A stretch of 64,000 nt of DNA from JALOOB01 sp040766655. GTDB lineage: Bacteria > Chloroflexota > Anaerolineae > CG2-30-64-16. The translations under genes and the position numbers were made by a program. Below, in pieces: positions 33,499 to 42,894 of this stretch (its first letter is position 1; every line of letters begins with the position of its first letter). The stretch spans positions 46,406 to 110,405 of the forward strand of contig JAXGQB010000017.1 of the NCBI GenBank assembly GCA_040766655.1, written 5' to 3'. The notes beneath the pieces are model-generated. The model saw only the letters and a list, made by a program, of their open reading frames with translations. It had not been told where the DNA came from and ran no database searches.

Positions 33499-34344
33499 CT
33501 ACCGGGCCCGAATGATCGCAGCTCCGACCGCGTTCGGTCCCGCGTGCGCGGCAAACGCGGGCCCAACCTCGACGGTCAGGACCTCTTCGTGCAGCCCGGC
33601 CAGCTCCGAAATGCGGGCGGCCAGGTCAGAGGCCACCGCACACCCGCGCGTGTAGGCCGCAGCGAGGCCCTGCACGGGCAGGCGCCCGCGCACCTCTTCC
33701 TCCAGCTGCCGGAGCGCGCTGCGCGTCGAGCGTGCGATCGAGACGAGCCGAAACTCGCCGTTGCACATCTCGAGAACGGGCTTGATCTTCAGGGTGCGGG
33801 CAACTTTATCGATGAGAGGGATGATGCGGTCCAGACGCCCGCCGCGTCGCACCCACTCCAGGGTGTCGAGCACGAAGATGATCGACGTACGTTCGCGCAG
33901 ATTCTCCGCCGAGCGCTGGATGAACTCTGCGCTCTTGCCAGCGATGGCCTCCCGGGCTGCTATCAGCACCTGCAGGCCCATGCCGACCGAGAAGGAGCCG
34001 GTGTCGATGACACGCACCTTCTCGCCGAAATCCTGCGCGGCGAGCCAGGCGGCATTGAAGGTGCCACTATGCTTGCCCGGCAGCGTCATGCAGATGACGT
34101 CGTAGCCCGCGGACACCAGCTTCTGGAAGACTTTATAAAAGGTCCCGGGTGCGGGAGACGATGTACCGGGGCCGTTTGGGGAACGCTCGGCCCGGCGCCA
34201 AAACTCCTCGTTGGTCAGATTGTCGCTGGAGACCGTCTCCTCGCCGAATCGAACGAAGACGGGCACGATCGTGATCTCGTATTGTTCGACCAGGTCAGCA
34301 GGTAAATCACAGCCACTATCTGCAACGATGCGTACGTTGGGCAT
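33499..34344 (-). CDS. DegV family fatty-acid-binding protein
   Basis: A 281-residue protein from the ATG at 34344 (MPNVRIVADSGCDLPADLVE). DegV features include VADSGCDLP, IVPVFVRFGEE, FWRRAERSPNGPGTSSPAPG with the Thr-Ser-x-Pro lipid-contact loop, MTLPGKHSGTFNAAWLAAQD, VIDTGSFSVGMGLQV and FVLDTLEWVRRGGRLDR. Family proteins bind single fatty acids and, in Firmicutes, serve the fatty-acid kinase FakA; no fakA is seen here. The gene is divergent from the Mth938-like gene. Confidence 0.92.
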   Translation of the reverse strand: MPNVRIVADSGCDLPADLVEQYEITIVPVFVRFGEETVSSDNLTNEEFWRRAERSPNGPGTSSPAPGTFYKVFQKLVSAGYDVICMTLPGKHSGTFNAAWLAAQDFGEKVRVIDTGSFSVGMGLQVLIAAREAIAGKSAEFIQRSAENLRERTSIIFVLDTLEWVRRGGRLDRIIPLIDKVARTLKIKPVLEMCNGEFRLVSIARSTRSALRQLEEEVRGRLPVQGLAAAYTRGCAVASDLAARISELAGLHEEVLTVEVGPAFAAHAGPNAVGAAIIRAR

Positions 34345-34497
34345 GCCGTCCCCCCCTTGAGCGTAACCTGTACTCTGCCCCATTATAACACCGTGTGCAG
34401 TAAGCGCAATGACTGATGAGACTGCGCGGCGCCTTGTGACGTGCTTTGGCTCTGTGTTACAATCGCTACAACTAGCGCTGGAGCGGGGGAGGCGCAC

Positions 34498-34860
34498 ATG
34501 CGACCCAAGATCGAGGACGCCTGGTTCGGAAGCATCACGGTTGATGGTAAGCGGTACGAGCACGATATCATCATCCGGCTCAGCGGCAAGGTACGGCGGC
34601 GCAACAAGCAGCTGTCCAAGGCGGTGTTCGGCACATCGCACATCATCAGCCTTGCCGAGATCAAGGAAATGTATCGCAAGCGCGCGGAAGGCATCATCAT
34701 CGGCACGGGGCAAGGAGGCGAAGTGCGCCTGTCGCCCGAGGCCGAGAAGTTCCTGGCCGAGAAGAAGTGCCCCGCGCACCTGGCGCCCACCCCCATCGCG
34801 ATCGAAGACTGGAACGAAGCAGAGGGCCGGATTCTCGGGCTCTTCCACGTCACCTGTTAG
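34498..34860 (+). CDS. Mth938/NDUFAF3-domain protein
   Basis: A 120-residue protein from the ATG at 34498 (MRPKIEDAWFGSITVDGKRY). The first half has the typical FGSITVDGKRYEHDIIIRLS strand pair; the second has EGIIIGTGQGGEVRLSPEAE and PTPIAIEDWNEAEGRILGLF, matching Mth938-like proteins (DUF498), where the IGTGQ/G loop is the conserved feature. The molecular function is unclear in bacteria. A GGGGGAGG site precedes the start. Confidence 0.88.
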   Translation: MRPKIEDAWFGSITVDGKRYEHDIIIRLSGKVRRRNKQLSKAVFGTSHIISLAEIKEMYRKRAEGIIIGTGQGGEVRLSPEAEKFLAEKKCPAHLAPTPIAIEDWNEAEGRILGLFHVTC

Positions 34861-34874
34861 AAAGCTGCCTGACC

Positions 34875-35840
34875 ATGCCGAAGGCGATCATTGTCCACGG
34901 CGGCGCGTGGGATATTCCCGCCGCGTTACATGAGGAACATCTGGCCGGCTGCCGCGCCGCAGCCGAACGGGGCTGGGCGATCCTCTCGGGCGGAGGCTCC
35001 GCGCTCGACGCGGTGGAAGCCGCCGTGCGCATCATGGAAGACCACCCGGTCTTCGACGCGGGCCGCGGCTCGCACCTCAACGCGGACGGCGTGGTCGAGC
35101 TGGACGCAGGCATGATGGATGGAGCCACCCTGTCTGCAGGCGCGGTCGCGGCCGTCCGGCGCATCGCCAACCCCATCTCCCTGGCGCGCCGCGTGCTTCA
35201 CGACAGCCCCCACGTCTTCCTGGTGGGCAGCGGCGCCGAACGCTTCGCGGAGCAGGCCGGCATCCCTCTCTGCGACCCCGCGGACCAGATCGTTGCGCGC
35301 GAGCTGAGCCTGTGGGAGAACAAGCGAGCGGAGGCCGAGCCTCAGCCCACGGGCGCGGAGTTCCGGGAGGGAGCCGGCGCGGTCGGGGCCGCTGCGATCG
35401 GGGCCGATGCGATCGGGGCCGACACTGTCGGTGCGGTGGCGCTCGACGAGCACGGCAACCTCGCAGTGGGCAATTCCACCGGCGGCACCTTCTTCAAGCA
35501 GCCCGGCCGGGTGGGCGACACGCCCATCATCGGCTGCGGGCTATACGCCGACAACACGCTCGGCGCAGCGGCCTGCACGGGCTGGGGCGAGCAGATCATG
35601 AAGACGGTCCTCGCGAAGACGACGACAGACCATATCGCCCTGCTCGGCAGCGCACGCGATGCCGCGAACGTCGGCATCGCCTATTTTCGCCACCGGGTCG
35701 GCGGCCTGGGCGGCGTCATCTGCATCTCGCCCGACGGCCAGATCGGCTACGCGCACAGCACCCCGAACCTCGCCCACGCGTTCCGCGACGAGGGGATGGC
35801 GGACTTCGTGGTCGCACTGACCGCCAACGCACGCCGGTAA
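34875..35840 (+). CDS. Isoaspartyl peptidase / L-asparaginase (Ntn-hydrolase)
   Basis: A 321-residue plant-type asparaginase made as a proenzyme that cleaves itself before a Thr. Alpha part: IIVHGGAWDIPAALHEEHLA, GGSALDAVEAAVRIMEDHP, FDAGRGSHLNADGVVELDAG. The predicted nucleophile is the Thr in ADTVGAVALDEHGNLAVGNS, followed by TGGTFFKQPGRVGDTPIIGC and the substrate-binding GLYADNTLGAAACTGWGE. Just before the Thr lies a small in-frame repeat (AIGADAIGADTVGA), so the linker length may vary by slippage. The gene opens a run of four closely spaced plus-strand genes. Confidence 0.92.
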   Translation: MPKAIIVHGGAWDIPAALHEEHLAGCRAAAERGWAILSGGGSALDAVEAAVRIMEDHPVFDAGRGSHLNADGVVELDAGMMDGATLSAGAVAAVRRIANPISLARRVLHDSPHVFLVGSGAERFAEQAGIPLCDPADQIVARELSLWENKRAEAEPQPTGAEFREGAGAVGAAAIGADAIGADTVGAVALDEHGNLAVGNSTGGTFFKQPGRVGDTPIIGCGLYADNTLGAAACTGWGEQIMKTVLAKTTTDHIALLGSARDAANVGIAYFRHRVGGLGGVICISPDGQIGYAHSTPNLAHAFRDEGMADFVVALTANARR

Positions 35841-35843
35841 GGG

Positions 35844-36140
35844 ATGATGAACGACAAGCGCGTGAGGGTCGTCATTCGCGGGGGCGTGCAGGGCGTGGGC
35901 TTTCGGGCCAGTTGCCAGCGCGAGGCGATCGCCGCGGGCGTCGCAGGCTGGGTGTGCAACCAGTGGGACGGGTCGGTCGAGGCGCTGTTAGCGGGCCCCG
36001 AGGAGGCGGTGGATCGGCTGATCCGCTGGTGCCACGTGGGTCCGCGCTGGGCCGACGTGGAGAGCGTGGAACTCTACCCCATCGCCAGCGGCGAGCAAGC
36101 TGCCGGCGACGAGCCGCTGGCCGGCTTCAGGATACGATAG
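35844..36140 (+). CDS. acyP: Acylphosphatase
   Basis: A 98-residue acylphosphatase that hydrolyses acyl phosphates. It has the motif VRVVIRGGVQGVGFRASCQR, where the Arg in GVGFR is catalytic, and GVAGWVCNQWDGSVEALLAG with the catalytic Asn in VCNQWDGSV. The start lies three bases past the asparaginase stop; ATG at 35844 or 35847. The RNase HI gene begins two bases after its stop, so the group is probably one transcript. Confidence 0.93.
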   Translation: MMNDKRVRVVIRGGVQGVGFRASCQREAIAAGVAGWVCNQWDGSVEALLAGPEEAVDRLIRWCHVGPRWADVESVELYPIASGEQAAGDEPLAGFRIR

Positions 36141-36142
36141 TC

Positions 36143-36634
36143 GTGGCGTCAGAGCCTGCAGTCCTCATCGTCACGGACGGCGCGTGCAGCGGCAACCCCG
36201 GGCCGGGCGGCTGGGCTGCGATCCTGCGCTACGGGCCGCACGAGAAGGTGCTCCAGGGCGGCGCTTCACTCACCACCAATAACCGGATGGAGCTGCGCGC
36301 CGCGCTGGCTGCACTCCAGGCACTGAATCGCCCCTGCACGGTCGAGGTGCGCACCGACTCCGAGTACCTGCGCCGCGGCATCACGGAATGGTTGCCCAGG
36401 TGGCAGCGCAACGGCTGGCGCACGCAGGCCCGGGAGCCGGTGAAGAACCAGGACCTCTGGCGCGCGCTGGCCCGCGCACTGGCGTCACACGAGGTGACGT
36501 GGCGCTGGGTGAAGGGCCACGCGGGGGATGAGCTGAACGAACGCGCGGACCGGCTCGCGGTCAACGCGCTCAACACGGTCGGCGTCCGCGGCCAACCCGA
36601 CATGGAGGGTCCCCCGCCCGCCGCGCTGCCTTAG
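36143..36634 (+). CDS. rnhA: Ribonuclease HI
   Basis: A 163-residue enzyme that cuts RNA in RNA-DNA hybrids. It starts with GTG at 36143 (then ASEPAVLIVTDGACSGNPGP), two bases after the acylphosphatase stop. The catalytic residues are all visible: Asp in IVTDGACSGN, Glu in NNRMELRAAL, Asp in VRTDSEYLRRGI, and His/Asp in WVKGHAGDELNERADRLA. The substrate-binding WLPRWQRNGWRT segment is also present. Length is standard. The C-terminus overlaps the convergent CMD-family gene by four bases. Confidence 0.95.
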   Translation: MASEPAVLIVTDGACSGNPGPGGWAAILRYGPHEKVLQGGASLTTNNRMELRAALAALQALNRPCTVEVRTDSEYLRRGITEWLPRWQRNGWRTQAREPVKNQDLWRALARALASHEVTWRWVKGHAGDELNERADRLAVNALNTVGVRGQPDMEGPPPAALP

Positions 36635-36978
36635 CCCGCGGCGAGCACCTCATCCATGCGCGCGTAGGCGCGGCGCAGGTGCGGGATGACGATCGACCCG
36701 CCGACGATCAGCGCGACGGAGAACGCCTCCTCGAACTCGGGCACCGTCACCCCCTGCTTCGCGCACTGGATGACGTGGTACGTGATGCAGTCATCGCAGC
36801 GCAGGACCAGGGACGCCACCAGGCCCAGCAGATCCTTGGTTTTGGCGGATAGCGCGCCATCTTCGTAGGCCTCGCCATCGAGGCGAAAGAAGCGCTTGAT
36901 CACCCGGTCATCCCCTGATAGAATGCGCTCGTTCGCCGCAAGGCGCTCGGCGTGGAATTCGGCCAGAGTCTTGGTCAT
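36631..36978 (-). CDS. Carboxymuconolactone decarboxylase / AhpD-like protein
   Basis: A 115-residue helical protein from the ATG at 36978 after AGGAGG. It has the AhpD-core signature: LSAKTKDLLGLVASLVLRCD followed by CDDCITYHVIQCAKQGVT, with the redox Cys-x-x-Cys and a His three residues on, then EFEEAFSVALIVGGSIVIPH. Such proteins act as thiol-disulfide or peroxidase partners; the decarboxylase activity is not implied. It is divergent from tsaD by about 60 bases. Confidence 0.9.
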   Translation of the reverse strand: MTKTLAEFHAERLAANERILSGDDRVIKRFFRLDGEAYEDGALSAKTKDLLGLVASLVLRCDDCITYHVIQCAKQGVTVPEFEEAFSVALIVGGSIVIPHLRRAYARMDEVLAAG

Positions 36979-37039
36979 GGGAATTCCTCCTGAAGGATGC
37001 GGCCCGGGGCACAGGAGCCGGGCATTATCGGAGTATAGC

Positions 37040-38119
37040 ATGAGTCTGATCCTGGCCATCGAAACATCGTGCGACGAGACCGCGGCCGCGGTCATCGAAG
37101 ACGGTCACATCATCCGCTCGAACGTGGTCGCATCGCAGATCGAGATCCACCGCGCGTACGGCGGCGTGTTTCCCGAGATCGCCTCGCGGCAGCACATGTA
37201 CGACATCGTACCGGTCATCGAGTCTGCGCTCCGGGACGCCGGCGCCCATTGGGACGCGCTGGACGCGCTCGCGGTCACGCGCGGGCCCGGCCTGGCCGGG
37301 TCCTTGCTGGTGGGGGTGAACGCGGCCAAGGCGATCGCGTGGAGCCGCGGCCTGCCCATCGCCGGCGTCAATCACCTCGAGGGCCACCTCTACTCCAACT
37401 GGCTGGACCAGGGCGCGAAGATCGACCCGGCTGCGATCACCCGGCCCGCACTGGCTGAAATGGACGCGGCGGGCGCCGCGTTCCCCCTCCTCGTGCTGAT
37501 CGTGTCGGGCGGGCACACGGAGCTGATCGTGATGCGGGGGCACGGCGTCTATGAGCGACTGGGCGCGACGCTGGACGACGCAGCGGGCGAGGCGTTCGAC
37601 AAGGTCGCGCGCCTGATAGGCCTGGGCTATCCGGGCGGACCCGCGATCCAGGCCGCGGCCGAGGGCGGCGACGCAACGCGCTTCGCGTTTCCGCGGGCGC
37701 TGAGCAACTATGCCATCCAGCCCGAACACCGCCACAACTTCAGCTTCAGCGGCCTGAAGACCGCGGTGCTGCGCCAGGTGCGCGAATTTGGCGAGGGGCC
37801 GCTGCCCGTGGCCGACCTGGCCGCGAGCTTCCAGGCCGCGGTGGTCGACGTGCTGGTGAGCAAGACCGCTGCCGCCGCGGCCGCACTGGGCGCGCACCGC
37901 GTCTGCGTGTGCGGCGGGGTGGCGGCCAACAAGGCGCTGCGCGCCGCGGTCGCGGAGCGGCTGCCTGTGCCCGCGTCGATCCCGCCCTTCTTCCTTTGCA
38001 CGGACAACGCGGCCATGATCGGCGCGGCTGCGCACCATCGCCTGGCTGTCCACGGTCCGGCCGCGCTCGACTTCGACGTCGAGCCAGACCTCGCGCTGGA
38101 GCTGCACGACGCCGCGTGA
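37040..38119 (+). CDS. tsaD: tRNA N6-adenosine threonylcarbamoyltransferase
   Basis: A 359-residue enzyme that finishes t6A37 modification of ANN-decoding tRNAs. Diagnostic parts: LILAIETSCDETAAAVIEDG, VFPEIASRQHMYDIVPVI, the metal-binding VNHLEGHLYSNWL with two His, LIVSGGHTELIVM, GEAFDKVARLIGLGYPGGPA, NFSFSGLKTAVLR and FLCTDNAAMIGAAAH with the third metal ligand Asp. The start is the ATG at 37040. Length and order are normal for bacterial TsaD. Confidence 0.96.
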   Translation: MSLILAIETSCDETAAAVIEDGHIIRSNVVASQIEIHRAYGGVFPEIASRQHMYDIVPVIESALRDAGAHWDALDALAVTRGPGLAGSLLVGVNAAKAIAWSRGLPIAGVNHLEGHLYSNWLDQGAKIDPAAITRPALAEMDAAGAAFPLLVLIVSGGHTELIVMRGHGVYERLGATLDDAAGEAFDKVARLIGLGYPGGPAIQAAAEGGDATRFAFPRALSNYAIQPEHRHNFSFSGLKTAVLRQVREFGEGPLPVADLAASFQAAVVDVLVSKTAAAAAALGAHRVCVCGGVAANKALRAAVAERLPVPASIPPFFLCTDNAAMIGAAAHHRLAVHGPAALDFDVEPDLALELHDAA

Positions 38120-38144
38120 AGGCACTGCCCTCGCGCATCAATTG

Positions 38145-38168
38145 TGGAGACGCAGCATGCTGCGTCCC
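38145..38168. repeat. Second copy of the dispersed GAGACGCAGCATGC palindrome
   Basis: ACGCAGCATGCTGCGT (38149-38164) is a perfect palindrome inside a longer text like that at 4619-4648. It lies just downstream of tsaD. A related single arm, GTAGAGACGTAGCATG, occurs at 42858-42873. Confidence 0.7.
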
Positions 38169-38173
38169 TGAAG

Positions 38174-38208
38174 GTTGGGGGCCGCGCCGCGTGGGTGCGG
38201 CCCCCAAC
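38174..38208. terminator. 12-bp GC-rich hairpin between two convergent genes
   Basis: GTTGGGGGCCGC (38174-38185) pairs with GCGGCCCCCAAC near 38197-38208. It lies between the converging ends of tsaD and the large secreted protein. No strong T-run flanks it, so a terminator role is only plausible. Confidence 0.5.
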
Positions 38209-38213
38209 ACCGC

Positions 38214-41200
38214 TCATCCGCCCGGCGTCAAGGCGAAGTCGAACTCCCCGACCGTCGCGGAATCCACCCACTGCTCGCCGACGTAGCTCCGCAACACGTA
38301 GAAATGATGCTCCAGTGGATCGCCGACTACGCCCGTCCCCTCGTATTCCCACGGCTCCCCGGTGATCTCGGCCAGCCATGTTCCCGAGGTCACGTACGGG
38401 TCCGACCCACCCCACACTTCGTAGCGGGTAACCTGGTCATCGTGCGTCCAGGTGAGCAGCAGATCCGGGCCCATGGCACCGGACGCCGACGCGACCGGCT
38501 GGATGGCCTCCCACCAGAAAACGTTGATGGTGCGGTCGCCGTCCGGCTCGTAGTACGAGACCGCGACCGTCTCGTTCAGTCCCAGGTCCCACCCCACATC
38601 GTCGAAGTCGCAGGCGTACGCGCCGCCATCGCCGCTAACCTGCAGCCTGATAGGCTGCGGGCCGGGGCCTCCTTCAGGCCATACCTCGCACTGCACCGGC
38701 AGGTCAGTGTCAAAGGGTGTGTCGATCGTGCCTGCCACGACATTCTCCAGCAGGTCCAGCGCGCCGCTGATGGTTCCGACTGGGTCGATGCCCTGTGTGA
38801 ACTCTGCATTCGAAACGACGATCGTGTCGCCCGGCTCGATGTCGGGCAGCGACGGAACCCAGTCCTGGGGTTGGGACCAGACCCAGCCGTCCTTGTTGGC
38901 CTGCACCTGGGCGGTCGCCTTGCCCGCGACGCTGATGTCGACGGTCGCAAACGGCTCGGTGCCCACGTTGACCCAGTCGTGCCCGTAGTTTGCCTCGATC
39001 CGCAGGCCCTCGAAGGAGATGCCCACATGGTTGCCGCCGGAATCGATGTACCAGGCCTCGCCCGACCAGCCGGCCTGCAGGTCGAGGCCCTGCGCGCTGA
39101 AGTCCGCGCTGGCCGCGCCCGCATCGTCGAACGCGACCGGCGCCTCCCACCAACTGATCCCCCAGGGATCGCGGACGCCGATGAGGCCAGGGCTGGGCAG
39201 GTTCGCCGCGGTGACCGTGGCCGCCACGCGGTCCTGGGCCACGTCGATATGCGCAGTGAGGGGCACGATCGTGAGGGTCTCCTCGAAACCGGAAGCGCTG
39301 ATGTGCACCCGGTCGCCGGGCACTATGTCGCAGCCCACGCCGATGCCGTCCAGCCAGCCGTTTGCGCGGGTCACGCCGTCGATCTCGCACTTCAGGCTGT
39401 CGTCCGAGCCTGTCACCTGGACAGCCACGGCGCCCGGGCCGAACCAGCCGTCCACCCAGTCTTGCGAGACATTGGCGCGCGCGTACTGCGTCCGGAAGGA
39501 GGTCAGCACCTGGTCGCTGTCCGGCTCGAAATAACCGACCACGACCTGGTGGTACGGCTGCAGGTCGAAGCCCACATCGTCGAAATCGCAGGCATACGCG
39601 CCGCCGTCCGCATCCACCCACTGCTCGATCGAAGGCGGGCCGTTGGGGGCCCACACCTCGCAGCGCATCCGCATCTGCCCGCTGAAGGGTGCGGTGATCG
39701 TCCCGGAGACCGTGTTCTCGTCCGCGTCGACCGTGCCGGCGATCGTGCCCACCGGGTCGATCGACGCAGTGAGGCCGGCCGCGCCGGCGATCACGCGATC
39801 ACCGGCCGCGAGATCGGGTCGTCCCGGGGTGCATGCCTCCGTGTCGATCCAGAAGTCGCCGTTCCCGTCGGCCTGAGCCGCGCAGGTGGCCTTGTCCACC
39901 ACCCCAACACTCACCGCGATGTTGGGCAGCGTCCAGCCCCAGACCTGGTCGTCGCCGGTCTCAACCTGGATACGCAGGCCCGTGATGGCAGTACCGGACT
40001 GGTTCCAGTTGTCGTCATACACGTAGGCCTCGACCTGGTCGCCCGGCTGCAGGTCCCACTCTCCCGCGTCCATGACGTCGAGCGAGAAGTCGCCGTCCTC
40101 GTCGATCGCCACGTCCCCGCCCCAGCCGGTCCAACGCCCATCGCTGTTGAGATTGACGTTGCCCCGGCCGCTCGTCACGCCGGTAACGTGCCCGCTCACC
40201 ACGTCGGTGGCCGGGTCCATGGTGATCGCGATCTCGCGCACCAGCACGTCGGCCGCGAAGCCCGCGTTGCTGGTCACTTGAACCGTATCGCCGGGGACGA
40301 TATCGCAGTCGCATCCGATGCCGTCCAGCCAGCCGTCCTGCCGGGCCACACCGCTGCCGCCGCCCTTGCTCGCGCCCCCGCCGGCTGGCGTCACCGTATA
40401 CGTGACCTCCACGCCGGGGCCGAACCAGCCGTCCAGATTGTTGTGGCGGTAGTTGACGCGGGCGCGCGGCGCCTCGAACGCGTTGATGACGCGGTCGCCA
40501 TCCGCCTCGACGTAGGTGACACCCACCGTCTGGCCCGGCTGCAGGTCCCAGCCCACGTCTCCAAAGTCGCAGCTATAGGTGCGGTCGGACAGCGCCGCCG
40601 TGAAGTTGATCCCCGGCCCATCGGTCACCCACACCCCGCACCAGCCCTCCAGATCGCCCGTCTCCCACGCCGCCGTGATGGCGCCAGACACCGTGTCGCC
40701 CGAGATGTCCAACACGCCGGCGATCTCCCCGACGTGGACCCGGCTTTCCACCGAGCTGCCATCGAGCACCGCGTGGACGTAGTACCCCGGCACGATGTCG
40801 GGCCGTCCCGGATCCCACGTGCCCATGTCCGTGGCGTAGCCGGTCTGGCCGCCCCACCACGGCACAAGGCCGGTCGTTCCGGTGTTGGTCGCAACCACCG
40901 TCATCTCGGCGTTCAGCACCTGGATCGTGATGTCGTGGCCGGCCTCGTACGTCGTTTCGACCCAGTCGTGGCCGTAGTTGACGTCCAGGACCAGGTCGGG
41001 GGCTTGCCAGCGCCGGTGCAGGCCGACGGCCGCGGCATCGACCCACAGGTCGGTACGGATCTCGCCGCGCGCGCCGCGCGGCAGGTCGCCGAAGGTTGCG
41101 CTGAAGTTGCCCCCGCCGGAGGTCTCTACCGCTTGTTCGGGCTGGCCCTCGGGCGACACCCAGATCGTGCGGTCGGCCTCCGTGCCCACCTGGCCGGAGA

Positions 41201-42593
41201 CCGTGTCAGTATCGGAGTCGGCCGCCGCGGTGAAGGGTGCGAGGATCCCGATCTCCACCGGCATGGTCTTTGCGCCCGCCTCTACCCTCACCGTGTCGCC
41301 GGGCTGGAACGCCGAATTCATCTGGACGTTGAACCTGCCGCCGTCCGTCTCATGCGTCTCGGTCCCGCAGGTGATGATGACCGGTCCCACCGGCGCGAAG
41401 CCGGAGATGTCGGGCGAACCGACCGTGATGTCCACGCGTTGGACCTCGACGGTGAAGACCTCCGCGCCCACCTGGTTGCCGTTCGGGTCGACGTACCACA
41501 CCTCGACCCGGTCACCGGCCTGCAGGTCCCAGGAGCCGGTCACGTCGACTTCATACGTGCCCGAGCTATCCGTCTGAAAGGCCGCCTGCGTCCCCTGGCC
41601 CGTCTGCTCGCGGCGAATCTCGGCCAGACCCTGCGCCGGGTGCGTGCCGCCGGTCATCTGGCCCGCCAGGGTGTCTTCGGCCAGATCCGCACTACCGGTG
41701 ATGTCGATGAGCGTTACGATCTCGCTGAAGCCTGCGTCGGAGGTGATGGCCACCGTATCGCCCGGCGCCATGTCGCAATCACAACCGATGCCGTCGAACC
41801 AGCCGTCCGGACGGGCCACACCGCTGCCCCCGCCCTTGGCACCGCCGTTCACCGTAAAAGAGACCTCGGCGTTGGAGCCAAACCAGCCGCTCACGAAGTC
41901 CCCCGTGAGGCTCACGCGGGCATAGGGCGCCTCGAAGGTGTTGATCACCGAGTCGCCGTCCGGCTCGAAATAGCGCAGCACGACCGTCTGGCCCGGCTGT
42001 AGGTCCCAGCCGGCACCGACAGTGTCGAAGTCGCAGGTGTATGAGCCACCAGCGGGGTCAACTGTGCCGTCGATGCCAGTCGGGCCGTTCTCGACCCACA
42101 CCTCGCACTGGTAGTTAAGGAGGCCCGTCCAGGGGGACGCGGTGACCGTGCCGCTCAGCGTGTTGGCCGCATCATCGACGATGCCCGTGATCGAACCGAC
42201 GGGGTCCACCGTGGCGACCGAGCCCGCCGCGCTGACCGTCACGCTCTGCCCGGGCTGCAGGTCCGGGTGGCTGGGCGTCCAGCATTCGGACCAGAAGGAG
42301 TAAAACTGGCCCCCGGCGTCCGCATCGGCCGTGCAGGTGTATTCACCGCCATTCACGCTCACTGTGACCTCGGCGGCCGGCTCCGTTACTGCACCGACCC
42401 AATCGTGGCCGTAGTTGACCTCCATGATCAGCGAATCTGCGGGCTGTGACGGACCGGCAGCCGCGCGGCCTGCGTCGCGCGGCGCTTCCGCCGCCACAGT
42501 GAATCCAATGCCAGGGACGATAATCAGGCTGACGATAAGACCGGTGTTGGACAGGAACCGGCGCGCGCGGAGAAAAAGACCCTTCACGTTCAT
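38214..42593 (-). CDS. Giant secreted repeat protein (1459 residues), function unknown
   Basis: The ATG at 42593 gives a signal peptide (RRFLSNTGLIVSLIIVPGIG, then FTVAAEA). The mature part is built of four large repeats opening at about residues 58, 534, 883 and 1203. Three begin with NYGHDWV, and the third with a divergent DDQVWGW. In each, a PGRPDIVPG-like loop, a DPVGTIAG strand, a GWDLQPGQTV block with Cys pairs (YTCDFD, YACDFDDVGW), and a DGWLDGIGCDCD or similar segment recur in the same order. The first unit is longer, with an extra beta region. The C-terminus (LLLTWTHDDQVTRYEVWGGS) resembles a fibronectin type III domain. No sortase motif or membrane anchor is visible. It may be a surface or S-layer-like protein; that is inference. 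Confidence 0.85.
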   Translation of the reverse strand: MNVKGLFLRARRFLSNTGLIVSLIIVPGIGFTVAAEAPRDAGRAAAGPSQPADSLIMEVNYGHDWVGAVTEPAAEVTVSVNGGEYTCTADADAGGQFYSFWSECWTPSHPDLQPGQSVTVSAAGSVATVDPVGSITGIVDDAANTLSGTVTASPWTGLLNYQCEVWVENGPTGIDGTVDPAGGSYTCDFDTVGAGWDLQPGQTVVLRYFEPDGDSVINTFEAPYARVSLTGDFVSGWFGSNAEVSFTVNGGAKGGGSGVARPDGWFDGIGCDCDMAPGDTVAITSDAGFSEIVTLIDITGSADLAEDTLAGQMTGGTHPAQGLAEIRREQTGQGTQAAFQTDSSGTYEVDVTGSWDLQAGDRVEVWYVDPNGNQVGAEVFTVEVQRVDITVGSPDISGFAPVGPVIITCGTETHETDGGRFNVQMNSAFQPGDTVRVEAGAKTMPVEIGILAPFTAAADSDTDTVSGQVGTEADRTIWVSPEGQPEQAVETSGGGNFSATFGDLPRGARGEIRTDLWVDAAAVGLHRRWQAPDLVLDVNYGHDWVETTYEAGHDITIQVLNAEMTVVATNTGTTGLVPWWGGQTGYATDMGTWDPGRPDIVPGYYVHAVLDGSSVESRVHVGEIAGVLDISGDTVSGAITAAWETGDLEGWCGVWVTDGPGINFTAALSDRTYSCDFGDVGWDLQPGQTVGVTYVEADGDRVINAFEAPRARVNYRHNNLDGWFGPGVEVTYTVTPAGGGASKGGGSGVARQDGWLDGIGCDCDIVPGDTVQVTSNAGFAADVLVREIAITMDPATDVVSGHVTGVTSGRGNVNLNSDGRWTGWGGDVAIDEDGDFSLDVMDAGEWDLQPGDQVEAYVYDDNWNQSGTAITGLRIQVETGDDQVWGWTLPNIAVSVGVVDKATCAAQADGNGDFWIDTEACTPGRPDLAAGDRVIAGAAGLTASIDPVGTIAGTVDADENTVSGTITAPFSGQMRMRCEVWAPNGPPSIEQWVDADGGAYACDFDDVGFDLQPYHQVVVGYFEPDSDQVLTSFRTQYARANVSQDWVDGWFGPGAVAVQVTGSDDSLKCEIDGVTRANGWLDGIGVGCDIVPGDRVHISASGFEETLTIVPLTAHIDVAQDRVAATVTAANLPSPGLIGVRDPWGISWWEAPVAFDDAGAASADFSAQGLDLQAGWSGEAWYIDSGGNHVGISFEGLRIEANYGHDWVNVGTEPFATVDISVAGKATAQVQANKDGWVWSQPQDWVPSLPDIEPGDTIVVSNAEFTQGIDPVGTISGALDLLENVVAGTIDTPFDTDLPVQCEVWPEGGPGPQPIRLQVSGDGGAYACDFDDVGWDLGLNETVAVSYYEPDGDRTINVFWWEAIQPVASASGAMGPDLLLTWTHDDQVTRYEVWGGSDPYVTSGTWLAEITGEPWEYEGTGVVGDPLEHHFYVLRSYVGEQWVDSATVGEFDFALTPGG

Positions 42594-42894
42594 GACACCC
42601 TTTCGAGGACGGGATGTGCTGCTGTGGGGACTGCGGAGGACACGACGGTGAAACGATCCGCCATCCGGACCGGCGCAATGCGTCCCCAGCCGTGGACGAT
42701 GAGGGATGCCCGTCCTTCGTGAAAAGGATAGCACACTCCGGCCACGGGTCAAGTTCGAAGTCTATAAAATCGCCTGCTCATACGGAAATCAGCAGCATGC
42801 AATATTGATAGTCGTTTCCGGTCGCCCACACGAGCAGCGCCACACGCGTGAAGCGAGGTAGAGACGTAGCATGCCCAAGTCGATGGTCGCACCG
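42594..42894. other. Intergenic region upstream of the giant secreted protein
   Basis: About 300 bases without a convincing gene. It holds the leader of the secreted protein gene on the minus strand and a stretch of lower GC near 42760-42820, and 42858-42873 carries a single arm of the dispersed GTAGAGACGTAGCATG repeat. I see no RNA gene here. Confidence 0.6.

Noticed and set aside
33499..34848. 449-residue DegV protein with a long N-terminal extension
   Set aside because: The extension overlaps the divergent Mth938-like gene and lacks DegV features. The ATG at 34344 begins the real domain.
38175..42002. 1275-codon open frame on the plus strand opposite the secreted repeat protein
   Set aside because: It mirrors the repeats of the real gene and has Asp/Arg/His-biased text. 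The minus-strand frame has a signal peptide and coherent domains.
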